From assembly GCA_020723305.1 (NCBI GenBank), contig DYJC01000020.1:26503-90502 (forward strand): a stretch of 64,000 bases of DNA. The letters run 5' to 3'. Origin of the DNA: Desulfosudis oleivorans (lineage in GTDB: Bacteria; Desulfobacterota; Desulfobacteria; Desulfobacterales; SURF-7). The notes below the pieces were generated by a model. The model worked only from the letters and a program-made list of their open reading frames with translations, did no database searches and was not told the origin of the DNA. Position numbers and translations under genes: made by a program. Below, in pieces: positions 8,552 to 17,625 of this stretch. Positions within the stretch are counted from its first letter, which is position 1. Each line of letters opens with the position of its first letter.

Positions 8552-9340
8552 ATGGATGTTCCTTTTCTTTTGACGCTTGTCATCCTCGGCCTTGGAGGAG
8601 GATTCCTATCTGGTTTGCTGGGGCTTGGCGGGGCGATTTTCATGATTCCGCTCCTTTTATATGTCCCGCCGATCCTTGGCGTTGGTCATCTGGATATGAA
8701 ACAGGTCGCAGCGATCAGTATGGTTCAGGTGCTTGCAGCCTCGCTTTCCGGCATGATCGCTCATAATAAAAACAGATTCGTCAGCAAGTCGGTTCTCTTC
8801 TATATGGGAATCTGCAATGCAATCGGCAATCTTGCGGGTTCTTTTTTTTCTAAAGGCGTAAAAAGTTCGTTCCTGCTCGCTATTTTTGCGTCTATGGCTG
8901 TCATCGCCGCAGTCACCATGTTTATTCCAAAGCGTGAACAGGGCGAGGATTTTTCTCCTGATGAGATAAAATTCAATATACCGCTTGCAGCGGCTCTCAG
9001 TCTTGCAATCGGCAGTTTCGGAGGGATGGTCGGAGCGCCGGGCGCATTTATCTATATTCCGGTTATGATTTATCTGCTTGGTATTCCGACTCGTATAGTC
9101 ATTGGTAGCAGTCTTGGGATTGTATTTATGGGTGCTTTGACAGGAACTATCGGGAAGATGGCCACAGGACAGATCATCTGGCCGTACGCCCTTGCGCTGG
9201 TTTTAGGGACAATTCCTGCTTCCCAAGTTGGCGCCCATGCCAGCAAAATAATGAACACCGGATATCTCAGGCTTGCCATCGCAGTGATTATTGCCCTGAC
9301 CGGGCTGAGAATGTGGTACCAAATTATTGAAGGGTATTGA
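8552..9340 (+). CDS. TauE/SafE-family sulfite or organosulfur permease
   Basis: 262 residues with about eight hydrophobic segments. The family's two glycine-rich half-repeats are visible: GLGGGFLSGLLGLGGAIFMIP at the N terminus and SFGGMVGAPGAFIYIPVMIYLLG in the second half. TauE/SafE proteins move sulfite, sulfonates, thiosulfate-like or other small anions across the inner membrane; substrate cannot be deduced from sequence. The gene sits between a putative selenoprotein regulator and a membrane rhodanese-DsbD fusion, which favours a sulfur-species substrate. A GGGAGA ribosome site lies before the start. It is co-directional with short gaps, so it is probably in the ArsR operon. Confidence 0.88.
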   Translation: MDVPFLLTLVILGLGGGFLSGLLGLGGAIFMIPLLLYVPPILGVGHLDMKQVAAISMVQVLAASLSGMIAHNKNRFVSKSVLFYMGICNAIGNLAGSFFSKGVKSSFLLAIFASMAVIAAVTMFIPKREQGEDFSPDEIKFNIPLAAALSLAIGSFGGMVGAPGAFIYIPVMIYLLGIPTRIVIGSSLGIVFMGALTGTIGKMATGQIIWPYALALVLGTIPASQVGAHASKIMNTGYLRLAIAVIIALTGLRMWYQIIEGY

Positions 9341-9395
9341 ACGGGTGCTGTCGAGCTCTATTCCGGAAAATAAAACAGGAGATAGGGGAAGAGAC

Positions 9396-11162
9396 ATGAA
9401 AAAGAAAGCATCATTTTTTCCGGCGATTGTGGCAGTGGTTATAACCGCTGCCTCCGTCTGGTATGTTCAGCGTCCCGCCGTACCAAAGCAAACCACATGG
9501 GATGACGTGCAGGTGGAGGCCAGGGCCGGCGGTTATCGTATCATTACCACCGAAGATCTTGCCGATCTGTATCATAAGGCTCCTTCCGGTCTGCTGATAG
9601 TGGATACCCGCCAGCCGTGGGAATACCGCACCGGGCATATTGATGGGGCGGTGAATTTTCCGATGGAACCTACGAGATGGGAGCGCTGGCGAAAGGTGTC
9701 TGGCCTGAAGAACTTTTTAGGACCGGATAAGAACCGCACTCTTGTGTTTTACTGAGCGGGCTTGACATGAGTCCGCAGCGACTCAGCGGCCCGTGTGGCC
9801 GTTACACTTGGTTACAAAAACGTCTATCGCGATCCCTATGGATTCCCCGAGTGGCAGAAGCAGGGGCTGCCTGTTGTCAGTGACCAGACAGACCGTTCCA
9901 CATCTGCGGATGAAACGGCAAAGTCGATTGCCACTCACAACCTTCAGGGCTGGGCCATGATCTGGACGTTTCTGGGCATTTTTGCCGGTGGGCTGGCCTT
10001 GAACCTGACGCCGTGTGTTTATCCAATGATTCCCATCACCGTTTCGTTTTTCGGCGGGCGGGCAGCCCAGGAAAAACTGAGCCAGTTTAAACTGGTTCTC
10101 CATGGGCTCTGTTACCTGATAGGCCTTACCCTGACCAACTCAACCCTTGGCGTGGTGGCAGCCTTTACCGGTGGTTTAATGGGGGCGATGCTGCAAAATC
10201 CTGTTGTGCTTGTCCTTGTCGCCGGTGTTCTGGTTCTGTTTGCTACCAGCCTTTTTGGTCTTTGGGAACTGCGCCTGCCCGGAGCCTTAAACCAGATGGC
10301 CGGTAAGTCCTACACTGGATATTTTGGAAGTTTGTTCATGGGGCTGACCATGGGTGTGGTGGCCGCGCCCTGCATCGGCCCCTTTGTGCTGGGTTTGCTC
10401 ACATGGGTGGCCAGCGTGGGCAATCCGTGGCTCGGATTTCTGGTTTTTTTCACCCTGAGCCTTGGGCTGGGCATTCCTCTTTTTGTGTTGGCGCTTTTTT
10501 CCGGGCAACTCCAGCGGCTTCCCCGTGCCGGTGGATGGATGCTCTGGGTACGTATGCTTATGGGCTGGGTACTGGTGGGTATGGCGGCTTTCTTTATACG
10601 TCCGATTCTACCGGACGCTGTAAGAATCTTCCTGACAGCCGGTGTCGCAGTGGCTGCCGGTTTGCATCTTGGGTGGATCGATAAAAATCAGGCGGGTTTC
10701 AGCGCGTTTCCATGGCTGAAAACCATTGTGGGCACAATGTGTCTGGCGCTTGCAACCTTCTGGGTCACCGTTTGGATCATGCAGGGACCGGGGATCGCCT
10801 GGCATTCCTATTCGGAAGAGGTTTTGAGGCAAGCTGTTGAGCAAAAGAAGCCGGTCATCATTGACTTTTATGCCGACTGGTGTACACCATGCCGTGAATT
10901 GGAAGAAACCACCTTTCATAACCCTGTTGTGGTTCAGCAGGCGCAAATGGATTATATCATGATCAAGGTCAACGTAACCCAGAGCGGCAATGGTTTGAAT
11001 GAGCGCTTGTTGAAACAGTACAGCGTCAAGGGCGTACCCACGATCGTGTTTCTGGATGCATCGGGGAAAGAACGATCCGGTCTTCGTCTGGTGGATTTTC
11101 TGCCGCCCGATCAATTTCTGGGTCGTATGGCCAGCGTGAAAAAACACAGGCCAGAGCCATAA
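9396..11162 (+). CDS. Probable selenoprotein: rhodanese-DsbD-thioredoxin fusion with two in-frame TGAs
   Basis: One frame of 589 codons is interrupted only by TGA at codons 120 (9753) and 125 (9768). Conventional calling splits it into a truncated rhodanese and a DsbD-like protein. Read through, the site is LVFY-U-AGLT-U-VRSDSAA. The first U falls on the catalytic cysteine of the rhodanese loop and the second on a cysteine common in homologues; the fold then continues (VAVTLGYKNVYRDPYGFPEW). The domains are an N-terminal membrane anchor (1-25), rhodanese (about 45-165), a DsbD/CcdA membrane domain (about 186-465, NLTPC207 and APC326) and a C-terminal thioredoxin with WCTPC (C496, C499). The rhodanese replaces the usual DsbD N-terminal domain. 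It likely relays electrons from cytoplasmic thioredoxin to an extracytoplasmic sulfur carrier; that role is inferred. Confidence 0.8.
9785..9803 (+). promoter_or_regulatory. Candidate SECIS hairpin for the rhodanese-DsbD selenoprotein
   Basis: AGCGGCC (9785-9791) pairs with GGCCGTT (9797-9803) in seven pairs including one G-U, around the loop CGTGT (9792-9796). The loop starts 21 nt after the second TGA and 36 nt after the first, so one hairpin falls inside the accepted distance window for both. The second loop base is G. An alternative weaker hairpin (GCGGG 9756 with TCCGC 9772) spans the second TGA and could serve the first. Confidence 0.55.
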
Positions 11163-11213
11163 AAAAAAGGGAAGACATAACACGAACGATTATCAACATC
11201 AGGATATCAGAAA

Positions 11214-12029
11214 ATGGAAAATGAATCGATTATACGTTTTGGGATTTTTGTTGGTGTGTTCGCCATCTTGGCCTTGTTGGAAATCCTTTCACCCCGAAGA
11301 ATACTTACGACCGCAAAGCCACGTCGCTGGTTTATCAACCTGGTGATCTTGATCCTTAACCCCTTGATTGTGCGCCTTGTCTTTTCTATTTTGCCTGTTG
11401 GCATGGCCATACTATCTTCGGAACAGCACTGGGGACTGTTAAACAGCATAGACTTTCCCGATGAGCTCAAAATATTGGCCGGCGTGATCTTGCTTGATCT
11501 GGTCATCTACCTTCAACATGTTCTGTTTCATGCGGTTCCAGCACTCTGGCGGTTGCATATGGTGCATCACGCGGACCTCGATTTCGACTTGACTACCGGG
11601 CTAAGGTTTCATCCCATTGAAATTCTTTTGTCTATGGGCATCAAGGTTTTAACCGTGTCCGCGCTTGGAACGCCTCCAATGGCCGTCCTTATTTTCGAGG
11701 TGGTTTTGAACGCCACGTCCATGTTCAATCACAGTAATATCCGCATCCTCGTTAAAATAGATCGAATTTTACGTCTTTTTATCGTAACACCGGATATGCA
11801 TCGCGTCCATCACTCGGTGATCATCAACGAGACCAATAGTAACTATGGTTTCAGCTTACCCTGGTGGGATCGACTCTTTGGAACATATAAAGATCAGCCG
11901 GACAAAGGTCATACCGGCATGACGATTGGTCTGTCTCAGTTTCGGGACGAGCAAGGGTTGTCCCTGCCAAAGCTGTTGCTCCTTCCGTTCACAGGTGATC
12001 CCGGTCGCGTGCCCATCAATCGGCGCTGA
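11214..12029 (+). CDS. Sterol desaturase/fatty-acid hydroxylase family membrane protein
   Basis: 271 residues with several hydrophobic segments. It has the histidine clusters of the membrane di-iron hydroxylase superfamily: a first HxxxH-type motif near LFHAVPALWRLHMVHH, then HP, and a second cluster MHRVHHS near residue 201. Characterised relatives use oxygen to hydroxylate or desaturate lipids, which is notable in an anaerobe and may point to oxygen defence or microaerobic use. It follows the rhodanese-DsbD gene by 51 bp in the same direction and may be the last gene of the ArsR operon. Family assignment is good; substrate unknown. Confidence 0.85.
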   Translation: MENESIIRFGIFVGVFAILALLEILSPRRILTTAKPRRWFINLVILILNPLIVRLVFSILPVGMAILSSEQHWGLLNSIDFPDELKILAGVILLDLVIYLQHVLFHAVPALWRLHMVHHADLDFDLTTGLRFHPIEILLSMGIKVLTVSALGTPPMAVLIFEVVLNATSMFNHSNIRILVKIDRILRLFIVTPDMHRVHHSVIINETNSNYGFSLPWWDRLFGTYKDQPDKGHTGMTIGLSQFRDEQGLSLPKLLLLPFTGDPGRVPINRR

Positions 12030-12075
12030 TCGAGCGGCATTTTCCATTTTAACCTGATTGGACCTAAATTCCGGA

Positions 12076-12486
12076 TTATCCGGCAGGCGAATAGGAACAA
12101 TACCCCGGCCTTGGCCCGATCTCTTCCGGATGTTTCCGGCATACGGTCGGCCGTTTTTCATATACCCGGCAGTTCCGGCCGGAGTCCAGGAAGATGCAGT
12201 CTCCCCGGCTGTTTTGTTCCAGCACAAAGATTTTGGTTTTGAAATGATAGCGCCGGATGATGCCCTCTTTTTTCAATCTCCGGATCAGGGTTTTGATGGA
12301 ATGATCAACCTCCCATTCATCGGTCAGGCCAAGGCGGATCAGATCCGCCCCTGTCACTTCAACGATCAGCGTGCAGCATCCAGCCTGACAGTTCAGGCAA
12401 AGATCCGGATGATACCGTCGCCAGGTTTTGGGGTTTTCAATATTCATAACATGGGTAAACCAAAAAGTCCTTTTGGTAATGGTCAT
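12076..12486 (-). CDS. YkgJ-family cysteine cluster protein
   Basis: 136 residues with the cysteine spacing of the YkgJ/UPF0153 (CxxCxxxCC) family: CLNCQAGCC near the N terminus, then GDCIFLD, NCRVYEKRP and TVCRKHP. The family probably binds zinc or an iron-sulfur cluster; function is not established. It starts 3 bp after the stop of the CBS-domain gene, so the two are co-transcribed leftward. An alternative start 13 codons in (MNIENPKTW) is possible, because neither start has a strong ribosome site. Confidence 0.85.
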   Translation of the reverse strand: MTITKRTFWFTHVMNIENPKTWRRYHPDLCLNCQAGCCTLIVEVTGADLIRLGLTDEWEVDHSIKTLIRRLKKEGIIRRYHFKTKIFVLEQNSRGDCIFLDSGRNCRVYEKRPTVCRKHPEEIGPRPGYCSYSPAG

Positions 12487-12489
12487 TCA

Positions 12490-13044
12490 CTACAGTTTGC
12501 ATTTTTTCATGGTGTGGAATATCGCGGCAAATACGTCTACCAGCCGGAGAATTCCGGTGATCTCATTATTTTTTAAAACCAGCAGAGACTGATGCTGTCC
12601 CATAACCAGAAAATGGATTGCCTGGTCGAGAGTGGTATCTTCATCGATAATTTCACCATCAGATGGGGTTGTCATAATTGTAGACACCTTGATATCCATC
12701 GCTTTTTTACAGATTTGGGTCAGAGGCGTATCCCATAGTTTGTATTGTTCCATCATGGATTTAAAAAAATTTTTGGTAAAGCCATACCGGGCAGGACCGG
12801 ATTGGGTCTGCATTTCACCGTATTTTGGTTCAAGCGCCCTTAGAACATCAAGCTGGCTCAGTTTGCCGACCAGTTTTTTATTATCGTCCAGAATCAGGAT
12901 GGCTCTGTGGGCATAACGATTTCGGTCAAAATCCAATTGGGCTTTTTCCAGTGCAATGACCGCTTCATACAAGGTCGCATCTTTGGATACGGTAGCGTAT
13001 TCTTCGATGGGTACCATGACATCTTTTACATGATATTCTATCAT
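12490..13044 (-). CDS. CBS-domain pair protein
   Basis: 184 residues forming two CBS motifs: VKDVMVPIEEYATVSKDATLYEAV at the N terminus and DIKVSTIMTTPSDGEIIDEDTTLDQAIHFLV at the C terminus, separated by a longer linker than usual. CBS pairs bind adenine nucleotides and often regulate a partner; no partner enzyme domain is fused here. It is the first gene of a leftward pair with the YkgJ-like protein. The target is unknown. Confidence 0.88.
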   Translation of the reverse strand: MIEYHVKDVMVPIEEYATVSKDATLYEAVIALEKAQLDFDRNRYAHRAILILDDNKKLVGKLSQLDVLRALEPKYGEMQTQSGPARYGFTKNFFKSMMEQYKLWDTPLTQICKKAMDIKVSTIMTTPSDGEIIDEDTTLDQAIHFLVMGQHQSLLVLKNNEITGILRLVDVFAAIFHTMKKCKL

Positions 13045-13645
13045 TTTATCCCCCTTTTATTCTGATTTTTCGTCTCTCGGACGCTTGTTTTCTGCGTTTT
13101 GTAAGGTTTGCAGAAGGAGTATAATTATCATGAGGGATGTAAAAGAGCAATATATTCATGTTGGAAAAGTTGAAGGTGACCGGCCTTCCGGTCATGCCCG
13201 GTGATCACTATGTTAGCAAACCGCCTGCATTGGCCTGTCTGAAATCATTACTCTCAAATTTCCCCTGGTTAAAAAATATCTTGACATTTGTTAGAATGTA
13301 GCAAAGATATATCGCAATTTCCTCAGTTGTATCCATTATGAGATTTGAGTGTTCGAAAAAAAAAGAAAAATACAAATGAGCACATCTTTAATCATAATGT
13401 GTCCGTTGCCTTAAAAAATAATATATTGATTTTTTAATACATATATTATTCAGAATCGAGGTTGTACCCAAGCCTAAAAATAAAATCAGAATGCAGGATC
13501 AATGAGAAACAATTGTTATCCGGAAACAAATGAATATCAAATCGTAGAATCAACGAAATTCGATTGTAACTAAATACTCATGTTTTTCCGGATGTGAAAG
13601 CGATAACCCAAAGATTATAATCGTTATGAACAGTGAGGGCGGATT
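13045..13645. other. 601-bp intergenic region
   Basis: AT-rich gap between divergent genes with no convincing ORF. It contains a 7-bp hairpin with a CCTT loop (TGACCGG...CCGGTCA, 13176-13193) without a T tract, and a perfect TTGACA at 13281 with only a weak -10 match near 13305. The latter is a possible but unproven promoter for the secreted-protein operon that starts at 13646. Confidence 0.4.
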
Positions 13646-15829
13646 ATGAAAAAGAGAGGTATTGTTTTTTTATTTCTGATGACTGGTTTGCTGGTGACCG
13701 CTTCATCTTCATTCGGAACCACCCTGTTTGGCCCAACAAGGTATGACCGGACTACCGGGGCTCCGAATGTTTATACAGATTCCTTTACAGCAACTGCGGG
13801 TGGAGGCAGGCTGGTGATTCGAAACGGAGATGCAGAAGATAAGCACCGTGTCACCAGTGCACTGATTTTTGTGAACGGAATCCAGCTGTTTGGACCAGAT
13901 GATTTCAAACAGAAAATACCGGTTCTGGAAGCACCCGTTGACCTGGCCGACACCAATGAACTGGTGGTGGAGCTTCGAAGCAAGCCAGGAACTTTTTTGA
14001 CGATTGAAATTATGGGAGAGACAAATGGATTGCCTTTTGTCAGCATATCGGCTGATCCGTTGACCATTGAATGTGGAGCACCGTCTGAAAATAAGGAAAT
14101 AATCGTTGGTTGTTCCGGAGATTATACAACACTGACTTGGAACAGCACGAATGCGGAAACCTGTTTTATCGAACCGGATGTCGGGTACGTGGATCTGAAT
14201 GGTTCGGCTTCCATATGGATCGATCAGACAACCACATTTACGATCACAGCCACGGGTCCCGGCGGAACCGCAACCAAAGATGTTACCGTGACCGTGATCT
14301 ATCCTCCTCCAAGCTTGTGGGCAACCCTTGATCCGCCGGAAATCATGGTCGGCAATAAAAGCGTCCTGGAATGGGAATCGCAGATTGCGGATAAGTGCGT
14401 GATCGAGCCGGATATCGGAACAGTGAGTGTGAGCGGTTCCATGTATGTTTCTCCAACCCGGACAACAGAATATATGATTACAGCCACCGGCCCCGGCGGC
14501 ACTACGGCCCAAAGTGTTACCCTGACGGTAAATTATCCCCCGCCGATTGTGAGTATGCAGGCTGATCCACCCACCCTGCAGGCCGGAGAATCCACCACGC
14601 TCACATGGGATACCACATACGCGGATACCTGCATTATCGATCCGGAGGTAGGCAGCGTGCCAGTGGATGGATCAACAGTTGTCTTGCCGGCGAAAAATAC
14701 CACATATACATTGACGGCAACGGGGCCGGGAGGAACAAGCACAGCCCAGACAACCGTTTATCTGAACCCAACGGTCACACTCAGCGCGGATCAGGCGGAA
14801 ATCAAGATCGGTGCCCCGGTAGTTCTGACATGGCAATCCACTGATGCAACATCCTGGGTGATCGAGCCGGGAAATATTGTATGCGGGGAATCCAGCGGCT
14901 CCATCCAGGTGTTTCCTAACGAAACCACCCAATACTCCATTACCGCAACCAATGGCGGAGGCAGCACCGCCACGGCATCTGTTTTGGTCAAGGTGCATAA
15001 TCCCTTTACGGTTGAAATCACCTCCCCAATTGAAGGGGCTCTTGTGGGAAGGCCGGATGTCATGGTGGAAGGAACGATTCTCCATGCCGGGGGACTGGAA
15101 ACCGGTGTTGTGGTTAACGGTGTTTTGGCAATGGTTTATGAAAACAAGTTTGTGGCAAATCATGTTCCGCTTCAGAATGCAGAGAAGACAATTGTCGTAA
15201 CCGTAACCGATATTGAGGGCGCAACCGTAAAAAAAGCAATCTCCTTGAATTATCATCCAGCAAATGCTTATATCACCATGAAAGCGTTCCCGGCATCAGG
15301 CTTGACCTCTTTTGAAACCAGCCTTAAAATAGACGGAACCTTCACTATCCCCAATTCAACGGTTACAGATTCCGATCCAGGGGCTGTGGAATACCTGGAA
15401 ACCGGAACCGAAGAATACAAGTCGCGAGTAACCGGCGGGGGGTTTTATTATTTTACTGCACATGTAACCGATGCTGAAAATAGGACCTATACGGATACGG
15501 TTGCTGTTCTGGCTCAGGATCGAAACGATTTTGACGCATTTCTCAAAGCCAAGTGGGATGGAATGAGAACCGGGCTGAGAACAAAAGATGTAAATGCGGC
15601 AGTTCACCCTATTGCCGGCAGTAAAAAGGCAATGTACGAATACAATTTTAATCTGCTGATTGACCACCTGCCTGCAATCGAGGCGGAATTTCACGGCATC
15701 ACCCTGGTAAGCATGCAGGACGGGATCGTTGAATATGTTCTGGACAGCGAACAGGAGGGACAGCGATATTCCTTTTATGTTCTGTTTGTCAAGGATACGG
15801 ATGGGATCTGGCGAATCAGCTTCTTTTGA
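13646..15829 (+). CDS. Secreted multi-Ig-like repeat protein
   Basis: 727 residues with a signal peptide (KKRGIVFLFLMTGLLVTASSSFG). After an N-terminal domain that looks like a beta-sandwich, four successive Ig-like modules of about 80 residues run from about residue 130 to 450. Each has a pattern like LTWxSxxAxxCxIEPxxG, then TTTYTITATGPGGT. A bacterial Ig-like domain with SPIEGALVGRPDV follows, then a C-terminal domain of about 130 residues of unknown type. Such proteins are exported and bind surface partners or carbohydrates. It begins the secreted-protein operon; the next gene starts 17 bp later. I do not recognise a specific function. Confidence 0.8.
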   Translation: MKKRGIVFLFLMTGLLVTASSSFGTTLFGPTRYDRTTGAPNVYTDSFTATAGGGRLVIRNGDAEDKHRVTSALIFVNGIQLFGPDDFKQKIPVLEAPVDLADTNELVVELRSKPGTFLTIEIMGETNGLPFVSISADPLTIECGAPSENKEIIVGCSGDYTTLTWNSTNAETCFIEPDVGYVDLNGSASIWIDQTTTFTITATGPGGTATKDVTVTVIYPPPSLWATLDPPEIMVGNKSVLEWESQIADKCVIEPDIGTVSVSGSMYVSPTRTTEYMITATGPGGTTAQSVTLTVNYPPPIVSMQADPPTLQAGESTTLTWDTTYADTCIIDPEVGSVPVDGSTVVLPAKNTTYTLTATGPGGTSTAQTTVYLNPTVTLSADQAEIKIGAPVVLTWQSTDATSWVIEPGNIVCGESSGSIQVFPNETTQYSITATNGGGSTATASVLVKVHNPFTVEITSPIEGALVGRPDVMVEGTILHAGGLETGVVVNGVLAMVYENKFVANHVPLQNAEKTIVVTVTDIEGATVKKAISLNYHPANAYITMKAFPASGLTSFETSLKIDGTFTIPNSTVTDSDPGAVEYLETGTEEYKSRVTGGGFYYFTAHVTDAENRTYTDTVAVLAQDRNDFDAFLKAKWDGMRTGLRTKDVNAAVHPIAGSKKAMYEYNFNLLIDHLPAIEAEFHGITLVSMQDGIVEYVLDSEQEGQRYSFYVLFVKDTDGIWRISFF

Positions 15830-15846
15830 CAGGAGAGACCGCTTTT

Positions 15847-16470
15847 ATGAAAAAATTTGCCTTGATGATTCTGTTTTCTTTCGTGGTTGTATTTCTGTGC
15901 ACTTCAAACTGCATGGCGTTCTGGCTGATTTATTACAAGTCCGGATACAAGGGCAGGATACTGGATGCAGAAACCAAGGAGCCCATCAAAGATGCGGTTG
16001 TGGTAGCGGTATACCACTATGAACCGATTATCTGCGGTCCGGCAGGCTGCAACGGCGGCGTGCAAAGTGTGAAAGAGACCCTGACCGATGAAAAAGGGGA
16101 GTTTTATCTTTATCCCTATTTTACGATTTTTAATCCATTTACGGTTATGGGGGATACAAGCTTCATTATTTATAAGCCAGGGTATGGGAGTCATCCAGGG
16201 AGCAGTATTAAACCAATTGATTATTTTGGAAACTATCCGGAGGAATTTTTTACCGAGGATATCGGAGAAAAAGGAGAGAAGCGGGTAAAGAGAAGTGCAC
16301 ATCCGATTACATATGGGATCGTTGAGCTTCCAAGACGTAGTACGAGAGAGGAGAGGTTGAGAGCCCAACCGAGTACTCCCACAGATATAGGCGCTGATGA
16401 GTTACCGTTTTTATTTAAGGCGATAAATGAAGAAAACAAAAGATTTGGAAGAGGGGAAGTAAAATATTAG
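15847..16470 (+). CDS. Exported carboxypeptidase-regulatory-like protein, copy 1
   Basis: 207 residues. The signal peptide (KKFALMILFSFVVVFLC) is followed by YKSGYKGRILDAETKEPIKDAVVVAVYHYE, the opening of a carboxypeptidase regulatory-like (CarboxypepD_reg) beta-sandwich. GEFYLYPY and IIYKPGYGSHP complete it. Such domains are usually stalks or adhesion modules rather than enzymes. It is copy 1 of 3 in a tandem array, nearly identical to the genes at 16995 and 18140 over the first 115 residues, with most divergence in the last third. It forms a pair with the following truncated phospholipase-like gene. Confidence 0.8.
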   Translation: MKKFALMILFSFVVVFLCTSNCMAFWLIYYKSGYKGRILDAETKEPIKDAVVVAVYHYEPIICGPAGCNGGVQSVKETLTDEKGEFYLYPYFTIFNPFTVMGDTSFIIYKPGYGSHPGSSIKPIDYFGNYPEEFFTEDIGEKGEKRVKRSAHPITYGIVELPRRSTREERLRAQPSTPTDIGADELPFLFKAINEENKRFGRGEVKY

Positions 16471-16480
16471 GAGATAAAAT

Positions 16481-16990
16481 ATGAAAAAAATATTGTGCCA
16501 GATAATAATTGCATTCGGTTTAATAACATCTGCATATGCTTTGGAAGTAGAAACCCATCGATCTCTGAATGAATATATCGCGCAACAAGAGTTTAATGAG
16601 ATCGAATTTTCGCTGAAATCATTTTTAACAAACCAATTGGAGTTTAAAGATGGTGTTAAGGAGATAATAAATTCGAAAGAAGTTTTTGACTGGCTCGGCG
16701 AAGGAGGCATTAAAGAAGACAAGCCTGATTTTCCGGCAATCAACTTTATCCGTTCCTTTAACCATTTTCATGATCCATTGACAGATGAAGGTTTTCCAAG
16801 TGGAATCAGTTCTGTTGTTTGGTCCCAGATGCCTATCAATGGACAGTTCTATGGTTACTATTCATGGCATGATGTTCGATACTATTTTTACAAAGCCTTG
16901 ACCCTTCCGGGAAAAGACAGCAGGGATGATAAGTATGCGGATCTGTTCAGGGGGCTTGGCCAGATTATGCATCTTAACAGGAGAGCTTAA
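16481..16990 (+). CDS. Truncated zinc-phospholipase-like protein, copy 1
   Basis: 169 residues with a signal peptide. It matches the first 165 residues of the 828-residue gene at 18774 (SFNHFHDPLTDEGFP, SWHDVRYYFYKALT, YADLFRGLGQ). It then ends in HLNRRA where the full-length copy continues HLVEDASVPDHTRNDAH. It therefore lacks much of the zinc site. The end matches a junction of the tandem duplication: its last codons read into the ribosome site of the next unit (AACAGGAGAG), 4 bp before the next gene. It is a remnant produced by duplication rather than by a point frameshift; whether it still has a role is unknown. Confidence 0.75.
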   Translation: MKKILCQIIIAFGLITSAYALEVETHRSLNEYIAQQEFNEIEFSLKSFLTNQLEFKDGVKEIINSKEVFDWLGEGGIKEDKPDFPAINFIRSFNHFHDPLTDEGFPSGISSVVWSQMPINGQFYGYYSWHDVRYYFYKALTLPGKDSRDDKYADLFRGLGQIMHLNRRA

Positions 16991-16994
16991 TTTT

Positions 16995-17612
16995 ATGAAA
17001 AAATTTGCTTTAATGATTCTGTTTTCTTTTATGGTTATGCTTCTGAGCAGTTCAAACTGCATGGCGTTTTGGCTGATATTTTACAAATCCGGATACAAGG
17101 GCAGGATACTGGATGCAGAAACCAAGGAGCCCATTAAGGATGCGGTTGTGGTTGCCATATACCACTACGAACCGATTATCTGTGGTCCGGCAGGCTGCTC
17201 CGGTGGCGTGCAAAGTGTGAAAGAAACCCTAACCGATGAAAAAGGGGAGTTTTATCTTTATCCCTATCTTACGCTTTTCAATCCATTCACGGTTATGGGG
17301 GATACAAAATTTATTATTTATAAGCCTGGATATAAAAGTTATCCGGGAATTATATATCCGATCAGTCATTTTGGTCCATATCCGGAGGATTTTTTTACCG
17401 AAGATATTGGAGAGAAGGGTGAAAAAAGGGTCTGGAGAGAAACCTATCCAGTAACGTATGGAATTGTTGAGCTTCCAAAAAGGATAACGAGAGAAGAGAG
17501 ATTGAGGGCAATACCAAGTCGCCCTACAGATATGCGTGCAGATGATTTACCTCTATTATTTAAATCCATCAACGAAGAAAGAAAAAAATTTGGTCTGGAC
17601 GAGGTTGGATAA
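16995..17612 (+). CDS. Exported carboxypeptidase-regulatory-like protein, copy 2
   Basis: 205 residues. Second copy of the gene at 15847, with signal peptide and regulatory-like beta-sandwich (GRILDAETKEPIKDAVVVA). The first two thirds are almost identical to copies 1 and 3; the C-terminal third has diverged (GELYIRS-type loop changes, WRETYPVTYGIVELPKR). It starts 4 bp after the truncated copy 1 gene and is followed 13 bp later by truncated copy 2. The pattern of conservation suggests gene conversion or recent duplication in the front part and relaxed or diversifying change in the tail. Confidence 0.8.
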   Translation: MKKFALMILFSFMVMLLSSSNCMAFWLIFYKSGYKGRILDAETKEPIKDAVVVAIYHYEPIICGPAGCSGGVQSVKETLTDEKGEFYLYPYLTLFNPFTVMGDTKFIIYKPGYKSYPGIIYPISHFGPYPEDFFTEDIGEKGEKRVWRETYPVTYGIVELPKRITREERLRAIPSRPTDMRADDLPLLFKSINEERKKFGLDEVG

Positions 17613-17625
17613 CAGGAGAAAAGAT

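Noticed and set aside
9795..11162. DsbD-like protein as a separate gene
   Set aside because: Its apparent start is in the middle of the rhodanese fold and is in the same frame as the upstream fragment; the two TGAs fall on cysteine sites, so one fused selenoprotein explains it better than two genes or a sequencing error.
14000..15000. Repeated segments in the Ig-like gene as a CRISPR-like array
   Set aside because: The repeats are diverged 80-codon protein modules with no constant short repeat or spacers.
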